Shown here in pieces: positions 18,949-29,923 of a DNA stretch of 64,000 nt. Each line of letters begins with the position of its first letter. Within the stretch, counting starts at the first letter, position 1. The translations under genes and the position numbers were made by a program. The stretch is from Mesostigma viride (lineage: Eukaryota; Streptophyta; Mesostigmatophyceae; Mesostigmatales; Mesostigmataceae), in assembly GCA_009746045.1 (NCBI GenBank), contig RPFO01000485.1, positions 762,383 to 826,382 of the forward strand, in the 5' to 3' direction. Under the pieces are notes generated by a model. That model saw only the letters and a program-made list of their open reading frames with translations, was not told where the DNA came from and ran no database searches.

Positions 18949-21900
18949 TTATTTGGTCTTCGCCTTGCCCGACCGCGAGCTGCGCTTGCTGGGCCGCACG
19001 TTTACAGAGTTCTTGTACTCAAACTCCACCACGCCGGGGACGTGGGACGAGTCCTTGATCAGCAAATACCGACAGATTGACCAGGACTCGATGGCCGGGA
19101 AGATGGGTACCAGCACCTTCTCGGTCACCACCCACCAGATCAGGGAGACGAGGCTACCCAGCGCAAAGCCACAGAGCACTTGTTCCAGCGAGTGGTAGCC
19201 CAGGTAGATGCTGCATGCGAGACAGGAACAATGCCAAAGTAATGCAAGACAGATGGCAATCAACATACACACACGGTACATAGCACACGCACCATGGTCA
19301 ACCGAGCTACACCGTGAAGAGTGAAGCAAGGCGGATGGCCAGCGGAAGCATCCCCCTCACATGCCAAGACATGGAACCTTGTTGTGCTTCGCATGGTTGA
19401 AAGAGACGACACGGGCAGGCCTACCGACGGTGTGCCGCCGATACCGTGAGCACTGGGCAGGCATCCTTGAGATGTACCGGCAATCCAACAATCCAATATT
19501 AATCCCGATTTCTGGCCTGCGCTGGTTGTATCCATGATATATTATCTGATTTCACACATTTGGACCAGACATCAGCTGCGCCTATGCACAACTTGAATGA
19601 CTGAGTCAACGACAGGCGCATGATGCCTTCAAGCCGTCATAATGCCGCAATTCATGAAATTACATGGCACAATTGGAAAAAATTACGCTGTACTAGCATG
19701 CTGGTGTGAGTGATGGGCCATATTCTCAACCGCACTTGTCCCCGACATCCGCTTGCATGACACCATTGCAAGGGTGCTCCATGCCTGTATTGAGATGTTG
19801 CCAGCATTACAAGCACACGTGTGCCATGTCCTAGCCAGCTTCCCGAGCGCGCTAGCCAGCAGACCATGCATGCCGTGAAATGCCCAAAACCGGCGTGAGC
19901 GGAGCACGCAACGCACGATGTGTGGTCCATGCATACCGCGACGTGCCGACCATGGCTGACGTCGGCCACAGGATGAGGAAGGACCAGGCGAGCGACCAGC
20001 GCAAGGGAAGGTGGGCCCTGTCGTCATGGCGATGGACCACCGTCATTAAATGCAAGCAGCACACACGGCCGGTACAGCGACCAGTGCAAAGTTAAGGTGG
20101 GCCATGTGGGCCATGGTAGTGGAAATCGGTCATGGCCAAAAGATGTCGTCGTGGCAGGCAATAAACAGCAAACCAAACGCTGCCAAGAGCCGGTACGCGA
20201 AAAAAACGCAAAAACTCAGCATAGCTCCAACACGGCTCGACTTAGGACCTCTGGCAGGTATTCCGCGGCTATAATGGTCTCCTGATCCATAGGCATCCCA
20301 AACTACGACCCAACTGCGAAAAAACTCAAGGCCCTCCTACACATCGACATACATCACTGTATAGCGCAAGTATGTATCAACGAGACAACCAGCGCAGGCC
20401 AGAACTCTGAAGAATAGACATCTATGTGAAGCATACGCAGACACGCATACAAGGGTCACTGTGAAGAACACGCGCAGTAGGCGGGCTGTGCAGGGGATAG
20501 CCACCACACATCTGCCACTCTGAATAGATGTGCAGCAGGGATGACCAGCTTAACTGGAGGTGGGTCGGGGATGACAAGACAGGATAGGCAGGCGTTGAGG
20601 AGGATGTGTCTTGAGCCGCGAGAAGCTGACAAAGAGAGGGCGGGAGTTCGCCCTTGTGCGCACAGAATACAACCCAGAGGTTCACCAGCCCAATAACTTG
20701 CATCAGATAGCGCACAGAATACAACCCAGAGGTTCACCAGCCCAATAACTTGCATCAGAAAGCCCAACAGAGGGATGTTGTGATTTCATCCGAGCTCGAC
20801 CATTTTCCTTTAAAAGAGACTTGTAGCGAGGCACCATTGTATTGATCAAATTCCTTGGAGCCAGCACAAGGTGTTTGACTCCCTCTCCATTTTCCTCGCG
20901 CCTTAACATCCAGGTGATTTTAAACGTTGAGGTACAGGGCATAAAAACGGGCAAGCTCACCCTGCATCCCTCTGCTCAGTTGCCTGGAGTCCTTCCTGTG
21001 CTGGCTAACACAAGCCACATGTGTACACAGCCCCTGCCTCATGCTTTTTCTGGCACAACAGTTGGGCGTGGACATCCACGCAAGGCCCCTTGCTTGGGGC
21101 ATGCAGTAGGAGGCACACAGGCATGCATGGGTGCAGCAAGGTGCGCTGACCCACGAACCGAGCCGTATCGACTAGCGAATAGAGGTGTGTGACAATGTTG
21201 AGCATGCATCGCCACACGTGCTATGCAGCCACAAGCGGGCGACATCGGTACACTATAACCAGGCCATACCTCTTCACCAGGAACAGCATCGTGTAGAATG
21301 TGAAGAAGCACATCAGGCCGGTGTGAATGGACGGCCTGGTCAAAAGAAAAGCCAATTCGACAGAAAAGGCAAGAAGCAAGGCCACACATGGGAACCGAGA
21401 ATAATGCAGCCAAAGCCAAACTGCCAGGCTGGTGTTGCCTGGTTCATTGCACATGTGGTTTCACCCACTTGCGAAAGCAATAGTGGGTTCCTTCCCTTTG
21501 TTAGCCATCGTCCACGGCAGTGATGGATGGCAGAAGAAGCAGTTTGCAGGCACGGGCTTTCTCCCTCTCCCTCTCCCTCTCCCTCTCCCTCTCCCTCTCC
21601 CTCTCCCTCTCCCTCTCCCTCTCCCTCTCCCTCTCCCTCTCCCTCTCCCTCCCTCCCCCCTCCCGTTACCTATCTTTAAATGCAACTGTGCTCAAACTCC
21701 ACTCTTAAGTATTTTTTTCTCGTCAACTACACCTGCCACTACGCTTCAACCGCACGGACAGCCAATCCCACAAGTGATTGGCACCAAACCGACAAGGCCA
21801 TCCCCGATGCATTTCTAATGCCACAGTATCCAGCTAAGCCTTCGGACGGCGGCCCACTCACTGACAAGGAACCTCAAGCAGAGGCCATGGGACGTATGCT

Positions 21901-22213
21901 AGTATGCTAGGACAGGAAGCACAGGCAATGGGACGTATGCTAGTATCCCCAGACGGCAACCTGTCCCAAGGCCAGCGCCCAGCGATACCAAGTCTGATTG
22001 TGCCCACAGTATTGCACCACATGCATGCGTTACATCCTCGCAGCAAGGTGACAGCAAATGCATGCGTTACATCCTCGCAGCAAGGTGACAGCAAATGCAT
22101 GGGTTACATCCTCGCAGCAAGGTGACAGCCCACGTACAATCCCAACAACACGACAGCCCACATACATGCCATGGGAGTTGCAGGCGTCCACCGCCGCACC
22201 TGCATGACATAGA

Positions 22214-22245
<32 letters not shown>

Positions 22246-23614
22246 CGCGCACACATGCATGTATTCGTCACCAAAGCTCACAGTCAGAGATGGAGGGCAT
22301 TTGTACATGTCATGCACCGCAGCTTGCTATAAAGATATAAATCAAGTTTGGGGTGGAGGGGCCACGCATATAGGTAGAGTTTCACAGCTGATGCGGGTCC
22401 ATGGGCCGCTGCGGTCAGCTCGCAATGACCTTGCGGTGGCACCCAAAGGTGATGGCCAGGCAACGTTTATCATCAATGCCATAGCCGTGGTCTGTTATCA
22501 CAGGCTGTGAAATCGAAGCCAAGCTGGGGCGTAGACAGGCGTGGCCATAGGGCACGCGCACTGAAAACTGGCAGGTGCTGCGCGCACTGAAAACTGGCAG
22601 GTGCTGCGCGCACTGAAAACTGGCAGGTGCTGCGCGCACTGAAAACTGGTGGGTGCTGCGCGCACAAAAAGCTGGTGGGTGCTGCGCACGCTAAAACTGG
22701 CAGGTGCTGCGCGCACTGAAAACTGGTGATTGCTGCGTGCACTAAAAACTGGTGGGTGCTGCGCGCACTAAAAACTCAATCAGGAGACCCAAATGAGCAG
22801 GAACAGGGAAATGCACGGATATAGTGAGCACCTCTGTGTGTGTGTGTGTAGGATCAGGACAGGAATATACAGGTTGAAGATAAAGTACACCAGGAAAAAG
22901 GGAGGATGGGACGAAAGGGGCCAACATGAAAGCGGTGAGCGCATGAACCAGTTCTCTAGCTGCATCCTGGGTGCGCCACAACGCTCGTCATCACGCTCAA
23001 GTACGTTTTTACAAACGTCCACCTTTTTCCAGCGCTATTCCTAGCTAGGAAAAGTGACTGTCGGTTTATAAGCAACAGGTTATAAAGAAGCGGACAACAG
23101 TTCATAGTGGTACGACACATTATTTTGAAATATATTAGCTACTTGCTCTGAACTGCTCGTGCTTTCTTGTACAATAGGAAAATAGGAAAACGGGGTAATG
23201 GTAGCCAAGAATCCACGCTCGCCTGGCATGGCATTATCAACAGCAATCTGACCGCTCCATGAGGTCCGCACACGATGGTTATCTTAACGAGTGAGCAACA
23301 CTGGCCTTACATGTGATTGGTCTTGGGTGCCGCAAGGCTTTCTTCAGCGTGGACAGCACCACGTAGCACCCCATCAGCCCCAGAAGAAACGAGATGGTGC
23401 GAAGCTCCCTCCGTGCCACCACCACCGCCATCAAGCACGGCATGAGGAAACAAGGAACGAGCGTGAAGTAGGCAAAGAGGAGAGCGATGGGATCCTCATG
23501 GTCGTATCGAACATAAGAGAAGTCCACAATGCCTTCCATCAAGTTCATGAAATTGGTAATGTTTTGTGCATGCTCCATGGTTGGTACGGTTTCTGATGAT
23601 ATGGCTTCAATCAT
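18949..23614 (-). CDS. DOLPP1: Dolichyl-diphosphatase (DOLPP1-like), five exons
   Basis: PAP2-superfamily ER enzyme that hydrolyses dolichyl diphosphate to dolichyl phosphate on the lumenal side, recycling the carrier for N-glycosylation. I assemble five exons: 23614-23311, 22199-22166, 21335-21270, 20017-19937, 19210-18949. All introns are GT-AG with matching phases, and they give 248 residues (human DOLPP1 has 238). Motif 1, KKALRHPRP (K-x6-RP), is at the end of exon 1. Motif 2, HGMPSIHTG, spans exons 2/3, with PSIH replacing the usual PSxH context. Motif 3, SRIYLGYHSLEQ (SR-x5-H), spans exons 4/5. Several hydrophobic segments flank them (ALLFAYFTLVPCFLMPCLMA, FLLGLMGCYVVLS, LVSLIWWVVTEKVLVPIFP). 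The C-terminal LLIKDSSHVPGVVEFEY is a family hallmark. Start: first ATG at 23614; 23578 or 23539 (MEGIVDFSY) are also possible. The 34-nt and 66-nt exons are the least obvious, but complete the catalytic motifs exactly. Confidence 0.9.
20658..20761 (+). repeat. 52-bp tandem duplication (DOLPP1 intron 4-side)
   Basis: Two adjacent, almost identical 52-bp copies (landmarks GCGCACAGAATACAACCCAG and CCAATAACTTGCATCAGA) inside the intron between DOLPP1 exons 3 and 4. A reverse fragment of element B lies nearby at 20376-20405. Confidence 0.85.
21559..21660 (+). repeat. (CTCCCT)n hexanucleotide array
   Basis: About 100 bp of CTCCCT units in a DOLPP1 intron (between exons 2 and 3). On the DOLPP1 sense strand it is purine-rich (AGGGAG). 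Confidence 0.9.
22021..22131 (+). repeat. 37-bp tandem repeat, three copies
   Basis: Three 37-bp units (landmarks ATGCATGCGTTACATCCTCG and CAGCAAGGTGACAGC) about 35 bp downstream of DOLPP1 exon 2 on the gene's sense strand, within its intron. Confidence 0.9.
22211..22245 (+). repeat. (AC)n followed by poly-A
   Basis: ACACAC dinucleotides run into about 19 A residues. On the DOLPP1 sense strand this is a T-run followed by GTGTGT, just upstream of the acceptor of exon 2 (22199). The T-run can serve as part of its polypyrimidine tract. Confidence 0.8.
22556..22780 (+). repeat. 26-bp tandem repeat in DOLPP1 intron 1
   Basis: Eight to nine diverged copies of a 26-bp unit (landmark GCGCACTGAAAACTGGCAGG followed by TGCTGC). 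Variants include AAAAAGCTGGTGGG. Units are contiguous; there are no spacers. Confidence 0.9.
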
Positions 23615-24008
23615 TTCCAATGCCAACGAGATGTTTTTGGCCTTTTTATTTTCCTTTCGGGTGCGACAGACGGGCTTGCTATTTATTTATTGCCCACTTC
23701 AAATATTTTGTATCGGGACTCAGGAGCTATGAGCTATCGATCCTTGTCACGTTCGCCAAGCGCTCGCCATTGAATTTTTGGCTGTGGTTGGCGGTGCACC
23801 CACTCGCCCAGGCGCATTTAGTGACCGGATTTGTACCCCGATTTGTAACCCCGCAAAGCAACGGAGCGATCCTTTCGCGGCTAGGTACAGTTAGGTGTAG
23901 TACAGTTGATTAATGGCCGCTCAGTTAATAAACAGGTACGAAAACGTCCCCTGATACTAGGCCAAAGTTGAGGTGCCCCGCCGGCATTGTGCCTTCTCTT
24001 TTTTCACA

Positions 24009-24193
24009 ACTACACCCCTAGTCCCACGTTTAAGATTTCCAGCATTAAGATCTTGAGACCCTGGACTTGACCTCTACTAGTAGTATAATGTAGTAGAACT
24101 AAGTAGAATAGAATCATAGAAGTAAGATTATTAAAGATCGTGAGCCCTGGATTGGTCGGACCCCAATCTTAAACGTGGAGCTAGGGGTGTAGT
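24009..24193. mobile_element. MITE-like element with ~29-bp terminal inverted repeats
   Basis: Left end ACTACACCCCTAGTCCCACG at 24009 and right end matching its inverse (CTAGGGGTGTAGT at 24181-24193). The inner arms TTTAAGATT and AATCTTAAA extend the inverted repeat to about 29 bp with few mismatches. Total 185 bp with no ORF. The size and structure fit a non-autonomous DNA transposon. I could not define a clear target duplication. Confidence 0.7.
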
Positions 24194-24402
24194 GGCTTCT
24201 CTCACGCGAGGTGACAGGTGACTGGGTGAAGCACGGAATTTATTCCGGGGAAAGGATGTAAGAACTCACAAGGCCTCATTACTGATTGCTGTTCCCGTGA
24301 GTTTTGTGAGCAAGAGCTTCGTGCGCAGCTTTGTGCGCGGGTTTCCGGCGTGCAACCGGAATAGAGGCCAACATTACCTGCTCGGATTTGCAATACAGAG
24401 CC

Positions 24403-26032
24403 ATGGGCTTGAAGCGATGCCTTCTTTCGTCTGTGTGCGTAGTGCTGTTGGCATGCACTGTACGCGCTGTCCACAACTCGTCACCTTTGCAAAGGATAAC
24501 GTTTGGTGAAGGGGTAGGATCTGATTCCGTCGAGGTCGCATTCTACGGGGAGGCTCTCTGTCCTGGATGCCAGCGCGTCTGGACAGACGTTCTTCCTGAT
24601 GTGGTGGAAAAAGTCGGCGACATAATTAACTTTCGATGGGTTCCCTACGGCAACGCCCACCGCATCAACGGCACAGTGATCTGCCAGCATGGCCCTGTTG
24701 AGGTATTAAGCTGGCTTGCGCGCTCAAATAACCTAGTAGGTTGCACCGTCGCTTGCATGGTCACGGTTCCGCCATTCTGCCTAATCTAGCTTGCTACCAG
24801 CTGCGTAGGAGTTGTCATCCAGCCTACAGAGCTGTCCCTATTTTTGAAAGTATCTTTATTACGGGGCTTATCCGTGGCCAGGGAGGGCCAACATCATTTT
24901 GTTGGCAAATTGGACCGTGTAGAGCACATGATCAGGTCAAGCAAAGGCAGGAGAATCCCGACCATCTCGCTTTCGTTTGACGCGCTTGGCTGATCTGAAG
25001 GCAAACTGTGAGGGGCAGCTCTCTTGTGGCCAAACCGGGAGAAGGCAGGGCGCGGTTGGGATTGTAGGGGCGAGGTCTCTGGCAGATGCCACTGATGCAT
25101 TCGGCTTAGCAGCACTGGTCCATGTGATTGCAGGCTTAGCGGGATATGTGCACAGTTATGAGAGCAGATCTAGGGCATTTCCTGAGGTGCGAGGATTACT
25201 TGGTTTTATTTTGGGAGGGGGAAGGCACAGCAAGCAAGAACAATGGCTCCTGCTACAAATTCCTCAAGGCTGGGTAGGAGAGGCACCACAACAGCATCAA
25301 TCCACGCTGGCCCATGAGGGTTGCATGCGCTTTCGCCGGTATTATTTCATACTTCTTCTCGCCAGGAGCCATGAATGTGGGCTCTGTGACCCGTCCTCGT
25401 GTCCTCTCCTCTCCTGTCTCTGGCCTGGTCGCTATGGAACCAAAGCAACAAAATAACGGTTCATCCACAATTTTTTTCATCTCCTTAAAGTGTGATGCTC
25501 TCAGCCCCCTCGTCATGCCTACCACGAGGATCATAATTCGATCGTTTGCCTTCGTGTCGTTCGCGTCATGGCGCATGCACAGTGCGAGGTGGACACCCTG
25601 GAAGGGTGCGCAGTCCACCTGCACCCCTTCACCAAGCCCCTATCGAGCGATGCCACCTGGCAGTTCCTGCACTGCGTCGAATCGCAGGGCTCCCAGCTAG
25701 CCAACTCGTCGCGGCAGGTCGTGGCGTCCTGCGCGGGGGAGCATGGTCTAGACGTGGTCAAACTAGACGAGTGTGCACATGGGCCGCTGGGCCGCAAACT
25801 GCAGAGGAAGGCCGGGTGGGCAACCGCGTCATTGGACCCGCCGCACACATTCGTGCCCTGGGTCACGGTCAACGGGAAGCCCCTGGGGGAGCACCCTGAG
25901 GGCCTGCTGGCGGCGGTGTGCGGCGCGTACATGGGGCAGCACGCGCCAGAAGCGTGCGGCAGCCAAGCGCCGTCAGAGGTGGCGGGAGAGCGATCAGGGG
26001 ATGCCTTTGATGTGTGTCCAGTATGGGTGTGA
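24403..26032 (+). CDS. GILT-family thiol reductase, two exons
   Basis: Gamma-interferon-inducible lysosomal thiol reductase (GILT) family. In animals these enzymes reduce protein disulfides in the lysosome; plant and algal members act in secretory or vacuolar compartments with less-known roles. Exons 24403-24702 and 25583-26032 join phase 0 across a GT-AG intron (GAG|GTATTA ... GCACAG|TGC), giving 249 residues. A signal peptide is visible at the start (MGLKRCLLSSVCVVLLACTV). The thioredoxin-like active site is CPGC within FYGEALCPGCQRVWTDV. The GILT signature CQHG-x2-EC is split by the intron (CQHGPVE|CEVDT). The C-terminal half has the DECAHGPLGRKLQ and PPHTFVPWVTVNGKPL segments typical of the family. 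Upstream in-frame codons from 24331 exist, but the ATG at 24403 gives the clean signal peptide. Independent neighbour of DOLPP1 in opposite orientation. Confidence 0.92.
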
Positions 26033-27136
26033 GCGGTTCTTTCTTCAACAACTACCGTACATTTTTTTCTTGGTGTGGGTGCATTTGCTCTTGGCGAAAA
26101 AAAAACGATCACTGGGGTGCAGGTAGCGTGCCAATAGGGTGCATGGCGGGATATAACGGAAAATGTGATCTTGTGAATTTGTGATTGCCAGCCTCATCAC
26201 CGATGAGGATATATCGGCGAGGTAGACAGCAAATAGATGAGGATAAATGCGCGCATGTTGGCATGGCATAAGAATGGTCTAAAAATTACTTGATTGAACG
26301 TTACACTGCCACTGTATTTTTCATGCACATTGCGAAGGTAGGTAATTAATACGTACGTGAGAAAGCTATGGATCGTTGTATGGATCAACGTGCCATGAGA
26401 TCACGAATGCTATCATGTTTGACAACCGTTGACCTGTCAGTGACCCCACAAACCGAAGGTCATAAACTGCCTGCCCTTAAAATGGGGAAAATCTTGGAAG
26501 CGGCATATACTTTCGAAAAAAAAAAATTCCACACAATAACCCTATGCATCACATGCGGGCTAGAGTAAAACAGCATGGAGAGCTCCGACCACAAGTAGTT
26601 GGGGATACATTCCCTTGCTGGGGCGCATCCAGCTAGTGCCATCTGAGTTGCTATCTGCGACTTGATCCAGACCTAGGGGCGAGTGAGTTACGCCACTTGC
26701 CCTCGCGGGTGAAGTATCCGCGTAGCAAAGTACCTCATCGTGTACTCCGTGGCATGCATGCCTTCAGTGCATGATCACGCACTTACTTACAGTGCCATGC
26801 CACACGATCTCTCTCATCAGCCATGCATGACTTCTTCCGCCTAGATCAAGCTGCAGCTGCCATTGTCTCAGGGGACAAAATTTATTAATTTTTATTCTGA
26901 ATCAACCAATTGTAATCCCCCCATCAAATCAAATTGATCGAATGATGTGACATTCATCGTTCACCGATGTGACATGGCCTAGGCTCTCCCCGGGGAGCAA
27001 CATACAGAGACGGAAAGCACTAAACGTGCTCAGCGTTCCCCAAAGGATTCGCGCGTTATGAATACAAGCACGTAATGAATATAAGAAAACATAAATACTT
27101 TATGGAGATACGGCGCCTATGTCGAATGACCCAGGT
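26033..27136. other. Intergenic region between GILT and the F-box gene
   Basis: About 1.1 kb without coding evidence. A-runs at 26098 and 26515, and an AT-rich segment around 26880-26900 (AAATTTATTAATTTTTATT). Because the two genes converge here, 3' ends and poly-A signals of both should lie within it; I cannot fix their positions. Confidence 0.4.
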
Positions 27137-29068
27137 TTAGACATTGTGGCTTACCATGACATCGTGGAGCACGTTGGCACGATCCCAAGACACATCACAT
27201 TTGCTCGGGTCAAACATGTCGAGTACCTTCCGTGTCACCTCACAACTGTCAACACATAAGGATATCAATTGCCGGCAGCCCGCTGCCATGGCCTCTATGC
27301 CAGCATCAGTTACATTGACGGCAAAATGCAGGTTTAAAGTGCGCAGCTGCCTGCAAGTCCGCCCCACCACCACAAGCGACTTGTCCGTGATGTTGTCACA
27401 CAGGGACAGGTCCAGATGCAGCAAGCTCGCCCCAACTCGGCCTGCGAGTAAGACAGCCAGATTTCGGTCCGTCAACGATCTGCATCCAGAGGCAACAAAG
27501 GAGCGCAGATTGGTGCAGTTGCGGCTGATGGCTGCCATGCACTCGTCTGACGTGAGCGAGGTCGTGGAGACGTCCAAATGCTCCAACTGCCTGCAGTCCT
27601 CCACAATGACGCGGAGTGCTGCCTGCTCTCCCACGCCCACCTCCCCCCATGCCTCCCCACGTATTACAAACGACCGTAGCCGCGCACAATTGCGGCCCAC
27701 AACCCGCAAACTGGCATCCGTCACCCCCTCCGCCCGCAAGCTTATTCCCAGCTTCTCCAGCTGCCGGCAGTGCTCACCCACCAAGGTCATGCTGGCGTCG
27801 GTCACGTTGCCACAATCCCAGAGATCCAGATGCTTCAACCGGGGACAACACCGGGCGATCGCGCTTATGCCGACATCTGTGACCCGGTTGCATGCCCAGA
27901 TAAGCAAGTGCTCCAGCTGGGGGCACCGCTCCGCCAGCAATAAAACACTGTCGTCCGTCAAGTTGTCACTGTCGCTGACCGACAGGTGGTGCAGCTGCGG
28001 GCAGCTCGCCGTCAGCGTGTCGATGACCTCATCGTCAATCAGGGGCCCCAGATGCGCGTTCAGGTGCCGCAGGCGGGGGCAGTTCCTTGCGATCTTCCAC
28101 ATGACCGACCGGCGAATGTCAAGGTTGAACACGTCCAAGTACTCCAGCTGCGGGCAGTGCTCCGCCACTGCCTCCAAACCTTGGTTGCTGACGCAAGAAA
28201 ACTCGCTCAGGTCAAGGCTCTTGAGCTGTCGGCAGCGCTCTGCCACCGCGGTGATGCTGGCATCCGTGATGCCGAGCAGGCCGCTGACGTCTAGCTCCTC
28301 GAGGGTCGCGCAATTCTCCGCAACAACTAGCATGCTGGCATCGGTAACTGCTGCACACTGCCCAAGTGCCAGGTGGCACAGGTGGGGACAACGCTGGGCG
28401 ATGGCTGACACGCCGGCATCCGTCACGTTTGTCGTTGCCACGTCCAGCCACTTCAGTTGGCCGCAGCACAGGGCGACCTGTTCAATGCTGGTATCTGTAA
28501 CATGCTTCAGCGCTCTTGCACTCAGCTTCTTGAGGCCAGGGCAGTGGAGAGCGATTTCAGTTATTCCTGCATCGGTAACGCGGCAGTAGCTGACGTCCAG
28601 GCTCTCCAGTTCCCGGCACGACGCGGCCAGAGCGGTCAGCAAATCATCTCCCACATCCACGCAGCCTGCCAGGTTCAGGGAGCGCAGCCCCGTGCAGTGT
28701 GCAAGCGTGGAAAAAGACTGGGTTGCCATCCCTGGGCGAACCAGCCGGTGCCTTATCCTCTGCTGCTTCTCACACCGGTAATCCACCTCGGGACTGGACC
28801 ACACCGATAGTGTCCGCAGATTGGGACACTTGTCGACCAGCCAATCCAGCCCTCCCGTGCTCCTGACGGCTTCGGCCATGTGCTCCCAGAACATCTCGGA
28901 CAAACTTTCCAGAGACTCGTCCACGGCGGACAGGAAAGCGCGGCACACTTGACGTAGCCGTAGGCGTTGGAGCACGGGGACTGCGCGCATTATCTGAGCG
29001 CCGACGCCACGGACGGCCATCAAGTCATTGAGCGTGGAACTGTTGGTTGACTTCACCGGGTCGGACAT
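27137..29068 (-). CDS. F-box/leucine-rich-repeat protein (FBXL/AMN1-type)
   Basis: 643 residues from an ATG at 29068 in one uninterrupted exon. Residues ~15-60 (LNDLMAVRGVGAQIMRAVPV, LRLRQVCRAFLSAVDE) look like a degenerate F-box helix bundle. From about residue 85 to the end run some 18 cysteine-type LRRs of about 26 residues, for example CRELESLDVSYCRVTDAGI, CPQLEHLLIWACNRVTDVG and LLHLDLSLCDNITDKSL. Known: FBXL proteins are substrate receptors of SCF (Skp1-cullin-F-box) ubiquitin ligases, with the LRR horseshoe binding the target. Inference: an SCF adaptor of unknown substrate. If the F-box is not functional, it would be an AMN1-like LRR protein. It has no introns, unlike its neighbours, which could reflect retroposition. 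No signal peptide or membrane segment. Confidence 0.9.
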   Translation of the reverse strand: MSDPVKSTNSSTLNDLMAVRGVGAQIMRAVPVLQRLRLRQVCRAFLSAVDESLESLSEMFWEHMAEAVRSTGGLDWLVDKCPNLRTLSVWSSPEVDYRCEKQQRIRHRLVRPGMATQSFSTLAHCTGLRSLNLAGCVDVGDDLLTALAASCRELESLDVSYCRVTDAGITEIALHCPGLKKLSARALKHVTDTSIEQVALCCGQLKWLDVATTNVTDAGVSAIAQRCPHLCHLALGQCAAVTDASMLVVAENCATLEELDVSGLLGITDASITAVAERCRQLKSLDLSEFSCVSNQGLEAVAEHCPQLEYLDVFNLDIRRSVMWKIARNCPRLRHLNAHLGPLIDDEVIDTLTASCPQLHHLSVSDSDNLTDDSVLLLAERCPQLEHLLIWACNRVTDVGISAIARCCPRLKHLDLWDCGNVTDASMTLVGEHCRQLEKLGISLRAEGVTDASLRVVGRNCARLRSFVIRGEAWGEVGVGEQAALRVIVEDCRQLEHLDVSTTSLTSDECMAAISRNCTNLRSFVASGCRSLTDRNLAVLLAGRVGASLLHLDLSLCDNITDKSLVVVGRTCRQLRTLNLHFAVNVTDAGIEAMAAGCRQLISLCVDSCEVTRKVLDMFDPSKCDVSWDRANVLHDVMVSHNV

Positions 29069-29923
29069 GGCTAGAGCGGGCTGTCAGGGTCGGTTCAGAT
29101 TAGAACCTATTGCCGGTTTTAGTGCAGAAAAGTAACAAGAAATAGCCCTCGTGTGTAATTTGGAGCCAAGCTGGTGTTCACAGTGCCTGGCTTGTTCGTG
29201 CCAAAGAGGCAGTTGCTGAGAGCTATGGGCTCGACGCTAGCAACATGCTAGTCCACATTGATAAACTGGTCCGCAAATTGATAAACTGGTCGTACGAAAA
29301 GGCAATTCATGACCGAATGCTTGTGTGTCGGTAGATGGTCGGCGTCCAGTCATGCCACGCAAACGTCGCCTTGTGCTATGGAAAGCTCAGGTCGTGATAC
29401 ACTATCTCTGCGCTGGTTGTCTCGTTGATTTTCCTGTCGCTGATTAGCATAGATGATTTGTGCGATTCCCGGGCCCCGGCTGTTTGGTTGCCAGAAAAAG
29501 ACTAGACAAGGTCTAATTTGCCCAACCCCAGCCATCAGTGTACTGTGTGGGTGGCCTAAAAGCTTTTTCGGGGAAGTGGGTACTTTATCCAGTTGGCAGG
29601 CCAGGGCCTGTGTTTCCGGGTAAATGGGTATTCTTTTTTAACCAATAGGAATATCGTTAGCTTAAGAGGTACCACGTATCGACCAGCTGGTTACCAACTG
29701 TGTGTGTTACTGTTCCCTACTTAGACACTACAGTAGTATGTCATGTGTACCGTAACCCAGGGGCACGTGCTGCTGACCTGGCGCGCTCCCACGTAGCGAC
29801 ACGCACACCTCGCGATCGTCTTTTGCCAAATTATATTGCCACGACTAGTTTTCACTCGCACGGGGTAAAGCGGGATGAACACCGTCATTGCCAGACTGGC
29901 GCAATAATTTGCTGGCTAAAACT
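29069..29923. other. Divergent intergenic region
   Basis: Lies between the divergent F-box gene and the membrane-protein gene, so it should hold both promoters. A short fragment of element B (CTGCGCTGGTTGTCTC) is at 29405-29430, and a duplicated ATTGATAAACTGGTC occurs at 29258-29291. No TATA box can be assigned with confidence. Confidence 0.4.

Noticed and set aside
22742..23022. Minus-strand hydrophobic ORF as an extra DOLPP1 exon
   Set aside because: Any in-phase use introduces a stop or disrupts the motif 1 to motif 2 spacing. The 34-nt exon at 22166-22199 fits instead.
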